From Styela clava (Eukaryota > Chordata > Ascidiacea > Stolidobranchia > Styelidae), in the NCBI RefSeq assembly GCF_964204865.1, contig NC_135251.1, forward strand, positions 26,350,001 through 26,414,000: a stretch of 64,000 bases of DNA, in the 5' to 3' direction. A model generated the notes under the pieces. The model saw only the letters and a list, made by a program, of their open reading frames with translations. It searched no databases and was not told where the DNA came from. The translations under genes were made by a program, and so were the position numbers. Shown one piece after another: positions 13,001 to 24,200 of the stretch. Within the stretch, counting starts at the first letter, position 1. Each line of letters begins with the position of its first letter.

Positions 13001-16000
13001 GCAAAAATGACGGGGTTGAGTGTGATACAAGTTAGCAATTGGTTCAAAAACAGAAGACAAAGAGATCGGTCACCTCAGCAGTCGCCAAATTCAAGGTGAT
13101 TATATCTCTGAATCTGTGAAGAATTGAAATTAGCTGCTAAGTTTGAAATGTGTTTGTATCAAAGTTTTAAAAATTAAGAAATAGTTTTTATTTCTTAGTC
13201 TTGTGTTTATGTTTTCATGTTTCCAATAATTTATTCCAGATTTATAGCAACATCTAGGATGGGAAGCCATTAATGTTTTGTCCTGTTTTGTTTGGTTAAA
13301 ATGACGAATAAATGTAACGATATTTATCAGTTTTAAAAATTTGTTTTTGTATTGATCATTACTCTACTTGGTACCAATGATGATAAAATGAATGAATCAA
13401 TTTAAAAATAATAATAATCCATATTTAAAATCAGGGAAAAATGTCAGGTAAATTCAAAATGGAATTATTGAGGAACCTCATTTTAATTAAGCAGTTAAAA
13501 TTGACCAATATAACCGAGCACTTCTCCCAAAAACTTTATAAAATAGAAGAAAAATTTGTTTAAATTTTCTTGCATTACCAAACTTGCATCAACATTTCCT
13601 GCATTTGGATATTTGAATATGCTTTATTACACACAAACCAATTTTAAAGTATGGTTAATATTTTAACGTATAAATATCGCTTTCGAGGGTATCGCTTTCG
13701 AATAATGAGTTTTTTTTTATCCCTGCTTGGTTTGGAAAATGAAACATGTTCAACTCAAATAACAGTGCTTTTATTGTTTGTGCTTACACAGGAAAGACCA
13801 CTATGATGTGAATGACAATATTTGCAATCCAAGAATGGACATTGGTAAAATGACTCCTGGAGAAATATCTATGAATTTACAGGGCAGGTTGGTAGAACAT
13901 GTTGTTTTGTGATTGATAATTTAAATCAGTAAAAACTTGTTTTTGTGAAAAATATAAAATAGTTTGACGAGTTACTCGCGACTTCTTTATATATACTTCT
14001 CTTACCTATATATTATTAGCTACAGCTTCGTTTACTTTCATATAGCGAAATGTAAAATAATTTTCATCAACAAAAAGTGTGGTTATCAACATATTCTAGT
14101 GAATATTTTTCAGGGCACACATGCAGTTTACAATATAAGTGCAAATTTTTCTATCTATGGGATTACCTTCCACTTTGAATAAAAAAAAATAATTACTTGT
14201 AAGAGTGACTTTAACACTAAGCTGAGAATAGGACAAAAATTTCGGTATTTTTTTGAAAAAAAATTTTTTGGTATACCTATGTTTTTCTGTATACCAATTT
14301 CTCAAAGAAGATATATTTTGTTTTTTATGATAAATTATATTTTTTTCTCAAGAGTGCCTTCACATGAGTCTTCAAAAAGCATCAACAGTGCAGGAAACAA
14401 TTTTTTGAAGAACCCATCTGATGTGAAGTCATACTCTACTGTTCCTAATTTTTTACAAGGAACTTTTGAGCCGAGTCACATGGAATTAAAAACTGTAAGT
14501 TATTATTATGATCAGAAGTTATCTTAATATTTCTGTTGAATATTACTGTTGAATTTTGTACATTGTTGAAAATGTGGTATTATTGTTAGCTTTGCTATTA
14601 ATAGGTCAAACGTTCATTGAAAATAAAATTAGTAATTTGAATATCAATATTTTCATGAGAGTGAGACCACTACTTACGCCCAATTTGTACTATCTCTATT
14701 ATGAAATGATAATTTGGAATATTGGCAACCATGTATTTGCTATTTATATCGCCATGCTGTAAATGAAATCCTATTAAGAGTATCTTAATTTTAAAATTTG
14801 TTGCGTTGCATACCATGCCAATGTGTAAACTTTACTTTGTCAATTGTGAAACGAAACTGCTATTTCAGTTTTGAAAGCTGAAAATTGTTGGTTGGTGTCA
14901 AATACGGCGAAGCCAATTAATCAAGTAATGATTTCGATAACCATGACAGAATTCATAGCTCATAGTCTTCTGGGGTATTCGATGGTTATTTGAAACTTTG
15001 TAACTTGAAGCTCTGTAAATTATCTTGTATCAGCACTAACCCCTTGCTTTATTTTGCCTCGTTCAAACTCACAAAATAAGCCTAGTTAGGCTGTGAATAT
15101 TATTCTTCATTCTTTACATAGCAATAACGTATTCGACTCATAAGTTTCAATTAAAAGTATAATTTTAGTTTCAAATATTGCAACAATATTCTTTTATTTT
15201 TAGTCATTATCATCAACTCAAATCAAATCAGGCATCCAACAAATGAACTCTGTTATTCCATCTAATATGGATGATAGTCAGCTAATTGCTTTGGATGCAT
15301 TGCAACATTTACATGTAAGTTATATGAACAGTCACACTGAACAGTTCTACTACCAAGTTATCATTTTAACGGCGTACAAACAATCAAAAAACCACAAAAT
15401 ACCACTTCATATCTCTGTTACCAATTCACCATATTTATTTTGTAACCAGGTTCCTCAACTTGTCAATTCATCCTCAAAACTTCAAGCGGGTTCTTTTGAT
15501 AATCGTACATACAATCAGACAACTCCGAATACAAATTCCGCAACGCCACTATCATCAAAAGTATCAACTGCTTCCATTGCGACACTGAACTTTGATTCCG
15601 TATCATTATCGACACCCTTGTCAACACCGGGTTTTATTTCTGTGCAACCTGGCTATGTGAATCCAAAAAAACGTCAACGATGCTTGAGTGACCCCACTGA
15701 TTGTCTTTTGAAGCAACCAATTAAGACATTTACTGGGACGTTCCATACCATGCCTTACAGACCACATTCGTTACATTTAAGCCAGCCTAGTATTCAGGAA
15801 ATACAAAGTGTCAATAAGGTCTCGACTGACATGTTTGGAATTGGCGGTAGTCAACATAACGATGGGTTGAATAAAATTGGAGATAATGACAGTTGTGAAT
15901 TGCGACATAAGATATATCCGGGCATACCAAGCGAGACAGCTTATTCAAATTTCTCTCCAATCAAATATCCATTTCAGACAAGTGGCAGTGAGTCTCTATT

Positions 16001-16819
16001 ACATTTTTTTAGTTTAACATTGATATTGTAATAAAAGTATTAGTATAACAATCTGTTGGAACAATAACATGTTCTTTGCAAAGTGAAGACGTCAAAAATT
16101 TTACAAAACTATGTGTACAGTATGTTTAAGAAAGATGAACATGATTATACCCAATTTTTTTATGTATGTAACAAATTTCCTGAATATTCTTAATATAATT
16201 CAATGTTAATTTTTTAACAGATCGTATTTCTTCAATTGACAACACAATGTATGGTAGGACAGGTCTTCCTACCGCTCCACAAGTACCCCTCGTCAACTTG
16301 CATTCAACCTCTGTCAATATGAACTTGGTTAGCAGTATGCTATCCAGTCCACTTTCTACTACACAAGAACAAATGATGTCAAATCCAACATTATCGAAGC
16401 CTGAAATATTCCAAGGATGGGCGGGTGGTTTGCCACGTTGGTCTCCAAATTTTCAGTACGGATTGCAGCATCAACCACCCTTGCATTCCAGCTATAACAT
16501 GAATGCCAGTAACATTAATTGCAATAATAACAACAATTCGAAGTCTGACTCTAATGGTCAAAATATAGTGATTGCATCCAATTTACTACCACTTATGGTT
16601 GGGTCTATGGTCGTGAATGGTACAAATCCAAATATTGCATTGGCTACTGCTGCGGCGACATTGCACGAACTCGGTAGTCATATAACACCTTCCGCAATGA
16701 AGGAACCCTCTCCTACATCACCATCTGTACCTACGAAGAAATTGAGAGTTGATAGCCCTCGTGAAGACTGTGGATTAGACTTATCTCGTCCTAGGAAAGC
16801 TGCTTCAGAGTTTGCTTAA
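10010..16819 (+). CDS. SIX4: Six4/5-class homeobox transcription factor, 11 exons
   Basis: Spliced CDS: 10010-10171, 11093-11299, 11761-11900, 12204-12315, 12476-12604, 12950-13095, 13792-13887, 14353-14494, 15204-15314, 15450-15987, 16221-16819; about 793 residues, all phases consistent. Residues 124-231 form the SIX domain ([10 protein letters not shown] at the start, [12 protein letters not shown], then [20 protein letters not shown]). Residues 232-290 form the homeodomain ([19 protein letters not shown], then [20 protein letters not shown] and [13 protein letters not shown]). [15 protein letters not shown] and the RDRSPQQ after the homeodomain place it in the Six4/5 subgroup (as in Drosophila Six4) rather than Six1/2 or Six3/6. 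The long Ser/Asn-rich C-terminal half resembles the activation region of Six4/5 proteins. The last residues carry GLDLSRP (779-785), similar to a CtBP-binding PxDLS site. Family role: nuclear regulator of mesoderm, placode and gonad development, often with Eya. Six4 versus Six5 cannot be separated, so the symbol is approximate. Confidence 0.93.
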
Positions 16820-18200
16820 ATTGTTTTAAATGAAGTTGCCAAATATTTAGATTTTCAATCAGTATACTCTTTTCGATACCGGAGCTTTACTATTTACTTT
16901 AAGGCTTTAAAAACTTCAATTGAACATGAATGTGTTGTTTGTCATATTAAAAGATCATATTTGAACAGGTTTAACCTAATTGTCAATGCAGTACCACACT
17001 GAACATTTCACTGTTGTAGATTGACATTATTGTATCAATCTAAGGTGCCATTATGACTAAACTCAACCATAAATTTTTCACATCCAATCAAAAATAATGT
17101 ATGGCAGCAATGTGTTTGCACTCCCACAAACAGTCGTAAAAAAAATTTCCGGTTTTGTGCTATTATAATTTGAGGGCTTTCAGATGCAAGAATCTTCATG
17201 TTAGTGAGTGTACAGTCACTTTTGATTTTTTTTTAAATTTTTATGTACTTGTAACAGCTTTTTTACAAGCAAAAAAATTGTTCCTAACTGCCGAATTAGA
17301 GATTTCTTTGTTATTCTTTTTTTACTATTCACTTTTTCGTATGCCAAGTACTCTTCATTACTCAAAACTGTCTTTATTGGTGCTTTATCTTTTTTTTTGT
17401 CAATCTTCTCAGAAAACTGCTCATTTTGTGAATCATTTTGAATCAATACTTTACACAGAAATGACTAACCCTTTTTACCGTAATACTTCTTTCTTTCACA
17501 ACTTTTTATTTTGTTATACTGTGCTGTCAAATATTTGTGAGTCTGATCACCGAGGTTAAATTTTCCAAACCGAAGACTCATTTACTTTCTGTAACACGAA
17601 TCATGACGCACTGAAATCTAAATTTGACTTTTTTAACATCAAATTATGACAAGTAAAAGTTATATGATATTGTTCAATGTCTTATGCAAGTTTGTTTTTG
17701 TCAACATATTTGATTGAAACATGGCTAAATGTCAGATACAGTTAGTGGTACTTTTCTGTTAACATTAGTTGTAATAGACTTGATAGAAAAATTGTTTAAT
17801 GTTTCGAATTGTCAACAATGTGCCATAAACATATAGTCAGTGGTATTTGGTCAGGTCTCAAACGTGTATCCTGGCTCTTTACACCGTTTAATTATTATGC
17901 AGATACTGTTACATTTTGAGGCAAATAAACATACGTACATACTTTTCTGCTTCGAATTGTCAAAAATGTGCCATAAACATATAATTATAAAATTATATTA
18001 TAGTACAGCTTATTTTGTTGAGTGGCGTATCACTTTTTAGTTGGTTATGTAATTATTATTCCACACAATTGATATGTTATTCGCAAACAATCAACCAGAC
18101 CAATGTTGAATCCCACAAAATACTAAATCAATTTTAATTAATTTTATATAAAGAATAAAATGTTTAAATGTTTCAAACACTATTTGGTGCTAGCTTCCAT
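16820..18200 (+). other. Probable 3' UTR of the Six4/5-class gene
   Basis: Long AT-rich, non-coding sequence downstream of the Six stop codon. AATAAA hexamers are present at 17924-17929 and 18154-18159, either of which could define the transcript end. The open frame at 17155-17559 is low complexity, Phe/Leu-rich and lies in T-rich sequence, so I do not call it a gene. Confidence 0.4.
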
Positions 18201-19600
18201 TAAAATGAAAAACTAGGTAATTCCATATTTCATGGCCAACTTCTTCAATTTATTTAATGTTCAAAACTGTACAAACTGTTTTCACATTCATTATATGTTC
18301 ATCTGTCTCTTGTGATTCATACTGAAATTTTCACCACTGTATGCAATAACTCTTCAAGGTTTTGATAGAAAAGAAATATTTTACTATCACAGCCACTGTC
18401 GCTTTTTAACTACATCCAACTTATTTTACCATCGCTGTAAAACTAAAAACCTGACAAGGCTTCTGTAAATTCATCTTGAGAAACTTTGATTTACTATTAT
18501 TACTGCCAGTTATTTAAAAAATCCCTTGATTTATTAGTCAAGCTATCGTCTTCAATTGTTGTAATTTTTGGATAAATAAATTTCACAACATGAAATGAAA
18601 ATTGTGTTATGTTAGGACTGATTGATTTTGTCCAAACCTTTTCATTTATATGTTGGCGCAAAAGAAATTGGCGATTATTTTGAACCAAAATTAAGTCTTT
18701 TCTTCGTTTCCTACATATAATAATAGGTTTATTTGTCATTTTGGAAAATCGTTTTGGATTTCAATTTGAAATATCCTAGTATGACATTGACAATCATGCG
18801 TTATGTGATACTTCTATGAATCAGATACCGGTACAAGAAATTGGAACTGCCACATTGAATATTGTGTATATTTATTTGATAATGTTTTCGTGCCATTTTA
18901 TTTGTTCAATCATACCTTTGTTACTTTGAACTATGCGTACTAGACCGACACAATCAACTAATATTTTTTTTATTTTATTCTTTACTGATTTTAAATATTT
19001 TTGGTCAAATTATGAAGTCGAATTTGCTTTTGGGTTTTCTGTGCATTATAAGTCTTTTTTATGTTAATTTCATTTTACCTTACTTGATGTGTATCTGGAC
19101 TGATGTATAAATTCTTATTTCATTGAAGTGAGGTTTTTTTCGAAAAAAATAAAAAAAAAACATTTGAAAGGTGTTTTGAACCAATTTCATGAAATTGCTG
19201 TACAGAAAGAGTCAACCATTTTCAGGAATTCAACTCTCAATGCAAGTCCTCAACCACAATTTATTTTGGTATTTGGATATAATTCCATTGCAATACAATA
19301 CAATATACCGCTTCTCAGTGAACAGATGTAATAATACGAAGGCCAACATGTAACTGGAAGGCGTTTTAGGAGTTTGCAGTCATTTTCTTCATGTTGCATT
19401 AGCAGACCGGGGTCAATGTAAATATAGCTAACAAATTCAATCCTATCCTTTTTGTTCCGGCCGCGGTTGTGAAATCCACCAACATTTGGGAAAATGATAA
19501 AAAGTTCTATTCTATTGAAGACTTGTTCTGTATTGAAGTATCAAATCAACCTCGTCCTGTTGATGTCGCGTGATCAAATTAATGTTTTAGCCTGGATCAT
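18200..19600. other. Intergenic, nothing recognised
   Basis: AT-rich sequence without convincing exons, repeats or RNA genes on either strand. Confidence 0.4.
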
Positions 19601-19622
19601 TAATCACAAAGCCGCATATCCG

Positions 19623-20078
19623 CTACGCAACACAATTGACGTTTGACTCTCTTCCTCTCGCCCTTGTCGTCCGCGTTTCGCAATGTTTGATCGATGTTGG
19701 GAATCGGGGAACTTCTATTGTGCTGTCGCTCAAGTCAGGCAATAGACGGAGTCGACTTTTCCTCACTCCAGCATTAGTGGGTCTCGTGTAATTTGATAGA
19801 TCGCTGGCGCCGAGATCTTTTTTCCGGTCTTCGACATTTCTTTGTTTAGTAACATGATGCACTGCATATCGAATTGACTTGCAGTAACACATGCTTCTAT
19901 CAAGTGGATATAATTGTAACAAATGGACTATTTGTGGGGCAATTTTATCAAATATATTATCATCACCAGTTTGTAAATCGCACGATACATTCTCAATTTT
20001 ACGGGTATGAAAAACACATACATGCTCAGTATTCAAACTAATACTCTGTCGCAATCGAATACCATTAACGAATGGCAT
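19623..20078 (-). CDS. Unrecognised open reading frame (151 codons), doubtful
   Basis: An uninterrupted frame of 151 residues with mixed amino-acid composition, less biased than neighbouring random frames. It includes CDLQTGDDNIFDKIAPQIVH and a basic C-terminal part ending ESNVNCVA. No family is recognised. It lies between the Six4/5 gene and the GPCR, on the GPCR strand, with no clear splice partners. It could be an exon of an unannotated gene, a decayed mobile-element frame or chance. Confidence 0.22.
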   Translation of the reverse strand: MPFVNGIRLRQSISLNTEHVCVFHTRKIENVSCDLQTGDDNIFDKIAPQIVHLLQLYPLDRSMCYCKSIRYAVHHVTKQRNVEDRKKDLGASDLSNYTRPTNAGVRKSRLRLLPDLSDSTIEVPRFPTSIKHCETRTTRARGRESNVNCVA

Positions 20079-20784
20079 TCAGCGCTGTAAAGTTTCCGAG
20101 CATTTACATTAAAACTGTAGAGTGATTTATTGCCACAAAAACAAATTCAACACAAAGGGCACTGTTGGTAGATCTAGAATCCTTAGTACTGACTGAACAA
20201 TAAAAATTCATGAGCAGGAACCGAGTTTTCAAACTTACTAATACAACATAGGTTAGGCTTTGATACATGGCTTGTGACGATAACATTGCCATGATTTATC
20301 CATTCTGCCCGTTCGGCTACTTGTGCCAATACTTTAGTTTTGTTGCGTTTGTTTCGTTTCGTCGAGTCGTTCTGCCGTTTTATAACAATAATAAAATAGA
20401 ATTTTGCATCAGTAAAGCATTAATTTATATAAATGAGGTTGAGATGAATGTAAAATTCATATATGAAAAAAGGAAGGTCGTCCATCTCGTAGCGATATTG
20501 CTTCGTAAAACTGTAACATTAAAAAAGGATGGGTAATATGTCGCGCCACGTGGTGAATTATTATTTTGAGTGACCGGCACCGATCTCAAGCGTTCAGTAG
20601 CGAACAGCACATTACATTGGATTTGGGTATAATAATATTTAGCATAGATTGGTAAAGTCTCTCTTACATTTCCACGGAATCATAAGAAATCCCGCGTGTT
20701 TGTTTTCACCCCTGCAGGTAAGTAATATGTCAAATGGCAATCCCATTTTAAAAATTAATTCCATAGAAGGAATATAAGATTTCA

Positions 20785-21008
20785 GGTTCTCCCGTAGTGT
20801 GTGTACCAGGTTAGGGTTAGGCCATAATTTTTTTCCGAATTTCCGTATTTTAGTTTTTTGTCAAGAGTTCGGGGACTGTCTATGTAAGCCAAGTGAATAT
20901 ATATATATACCCCCTGCCCATGGGCTTCAGTCCCTTTACACAACTTGATGTAAAGTAGGCGAACAAAATTAGTTACCTCCATATTGGGACACACACTGCT
21001 GGAGTGCC
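20785..21008 (+). mobile_element. MITE family A, copy 2
   Basis: Begins GGTTCTCCCGTAGTGTGTGT and ends CACACACTGCTGGAG plus a few bases, giving imperfect terminal inverted repeats of about 20 bp. The interior (TTCGGGGACTGTCT, GGCTTCAGTCCCTTTACACA, GATGTAAAGTAGGCGAACAA) is shared with copies at 1.86, 44.6 and 62.1 kb. The 8-bp flanks (AGATTTCA/TGGTTTCG) match only in part, so this is probably an older insertion. Non-coding. Confidence 0.8.
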
Positions 21009-21294
21009 TGGTTTCGTAGTGCCATTAGAACGGCATTCCCCATTTTCCGTCGAATACTGCTTCTTTTTTATCGTTATATAGTACATATTGTAACCCAATA
21101 TGACATGCAAAGCGTTCCGTTGTTTACATCTCATCAACCCGAAATACAAAATCATTTGATGACAGTGTTCGGAGTAATAGATTCGAAAAATACCTGTGGA
21201 TACATGCAGTGCATTGTGCATACATTATAAAAACCATGATAAAATTGAATAAAATAAAAAACAATTTGTGTCTTCATATGGCGAGGTAGGGGTT

Positions 21295-24200
21295 TCATCT
21301 CCCACACTTTATGAAATTCACAACTGCCCGGAAGAGTTTCTTTATTTCTTGATTGACTTCTTCTATGCGAAACCCGTAAATAATAGGAATTATAACAGTG
21401 TGTACTAAAACAAGAACTAAAATATAAACGTTATATGATTTGATTTGGCATGCTCCCACACTTGGACAAATCAGCAACGTTGCAGGCCAAGGAACACAAC
21501 TTGTGAGAAATGCAGCAACAAACATGACTAAAGTAACAGTCAGTTTCCGATTTTGTTTTTGCCTCTCGCTTAGCTGAATAGATCCGATGGAAATTCGAGA
21601 TCGAGATGATAAAGTCCGAGATATCGTATTGAGATTTTCCGAACGAAATTGAGATTGTCTGTTTTCTGCCTCCTTGTTGATGCCTGTGACAACGGTAAAT
21701 GATAGGACAATTAGCGCAAAAGTACCGTACAGCGCAATTTCTACTGAACAACGACAGTGACAGTTGAGCAAAAAAATATCCGCTCGAGCTTGAACTTCAC
21801 TCTGCCTTTTTAGCATACGGTGATTTTATAGGTTCATTTGTTCACATTTATAAATAAGGCAACACAACGTTATAAATAAATACACAAATACCTTTGTTTA
21901 TGGTTATCCAAGCTGATACTACGATTGCAACGTTGAATCCAATAACCGTGGCTGCAGTTATAACACAAAGAATCGCTAACAAAAATGTGAGGACTGAATG
22001 GCCTTTTCTCCTGTCCCACCATATCATCATTGCAATTCCAGTCGAGGCAACAGACAAAGTAAAAGTCCATATGACAACGCTGATGATTCTGACTCGTTTC
22101 GTTGTAACCCAAGAAGTATACCAAAGCGGACATCTCACAGCAATAAATGTATCAATAGTTGCGGCCAGTACAAAGAAATATGATGCCAACAGTGAGGTGG
22201 TAAACATTGCTTGTAGGGAATATGTTTCCCAAAAGAAACGTCGTTCACACCTGAAAAGTATGTGTAAAGTAGTTAACGAATAGAGCGAGAAAAATACCTG
22301 TTTGTCATTAGGGCTAGGCATTTCGAATCGAATAGTACAATATTCAAATCGGATCAGACTCAGAGCAAAATTTCAAATTGCCGCCATCTTGTTTTATTCT
22401 TTCCGCCAATGATCGAGGTAAATTTCTCAATTTTTTTATTAGAGCCAGATTTTTTAACGATTTCTTACATATATATGACTCTTTTCCGTAGTGAGTTATT
22501 GATGAAAACGTGTTTTTTATTGTGTGTAAACGCTCAGCAATCTGCCTGAGTGATGTATTCTATGTTTTCCATCTAGTACCTGATACAATAAAAAGGTACA
22601 TATACTTTTATATCTCCCTAATATTCAAGATTCGATTAAAAAAAATATTCGATTCGACTTGAAATCGCCAGGTATTCGAAAATGCCCAGCCCTATTTGTC
22701 ATGACTCATAAACTGCGACAACCTGTTATTTCATTAATTTTTTTTAAAGTAGTTTTTCCAACTGTACGCGATATATTGCTCGATGTAAATGTACACGATA
22801 TTCAAAGTTTAAATATAAAACTTTCGGATAAACTTCTTAAGCAGGGTTGTCCAACGTTTTTGGTCAAAGGGCCACATTTAGTTTACGAATGGTTGCGCGG
22901 GCCACTTGACATGGTTGGTATGTTTCAGTTTTCAAGATACATAGATATTTCAATACCAAGTATGACACCGCTTTTATCCAATAAATTTGTCAATATTCGG
23001 CGCGATGGACGATGTAGCCATGCATAGCGAATTTTTCATATGACTGTCAGAAATTAGTGATCTCACGGGGGATTTGAATTGGTTCATCAGCTAAAAAAAA
23101 CTTGCTCTTACAAGTAGCCTATGTGCTGTCAGATATTGAGGGCATAAAAACCGCCTCTTCTAGCTTCAAAGAAAAAAAAGAGATTGAAATACATGGCACA
23201 CGATAAAAATAAATTCAAACATCTCTCTCCAGCAATACCGCTCACAATGGGACTTAAATAAGCTTTCGATAGCCGGGTGGTACTTCTCGCACGTTTGAAT
23301 GACAAGGAATAATTTTTTTAGTAGAGGTTTAAATAATGGCCTAGATTTGTAAAAGACATTGGGATTCGAATACTACCGCGCGAGCCACTCGGAAACCTAC
23401 GGCGGACCACGGGCTGGACGACCTTGTTCTTAAGTCTACTAGTATTGACATCATGGTTCTATATGCCAACGCTTTCTTACTGATGTTGAGTGGAGGTCTA
23501 TGTAATAAAAGTGTCATTTTATATAATTTTACAAAATTAAAATTACTGTCTTCCTTCACCCTGCGAAATCACAACTTCTCCATGTTTTGGAATAAACCGT
23601 ACGTATGCATGCATTTGTTGCCCTCTAGAGGATTTTAACAGGTCAGTTTAATTAATAAGTCTGAAAGCTGAAAGCCTGGACATCAAGGGGTATTATATTA
23701 AACGTAAAATTTAGCCTTGTAACATATGGCTCAAGTGCTCAATTTATAATTTATGAGACTGCTCGGATGCGAACCCCCAATCATTAAATTTGTGTTCCGA
23801 AATTTTTCGACTATCAACAAAATCTGACGAACGAATCTAAAAGGGAATTCCTCTGGGAAATAAATATGCCAAATTAACAGCCCACTAGCCGATGACCAAT
23901 TCTAAAGCTCAATTTTTCTCTTTCCAAGCGTGTGATACTAAAACGAATGGCCAACTTGGTCGATAAAATATAGGACCTAATATTTTGCAAAAAAATGTCT
24001 TAGTTAGAATTGTGGATTAAAGAAATTATTCCTTTACGTGCCTCTCTGGTATTTACCATAAAGCATTCTCATAGTGTAATAACCGCCTCTTTGATGACAG
24101 AATCCTATATACTTTTACAATAACATTGTCTTAAACAAATATTCCACGCTATCGAAGATAAATGTATCACAACCGGTGAATAGCAAAACAATTTAGTTTG

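Noticed and set aside
17155-17559. 134-codon + strand frame downstream of the Six gene
   Set aside because: It is Phe/Leu-rich, falls in T-rich low-complexity sequence in the probable 3' UTR, and has no family features or splice signals.
21894-22283. 129-codon + strand frame opposite the GPCR
   Set aside because: It is the antisense shadow of the well-supported GPCR exon 3.
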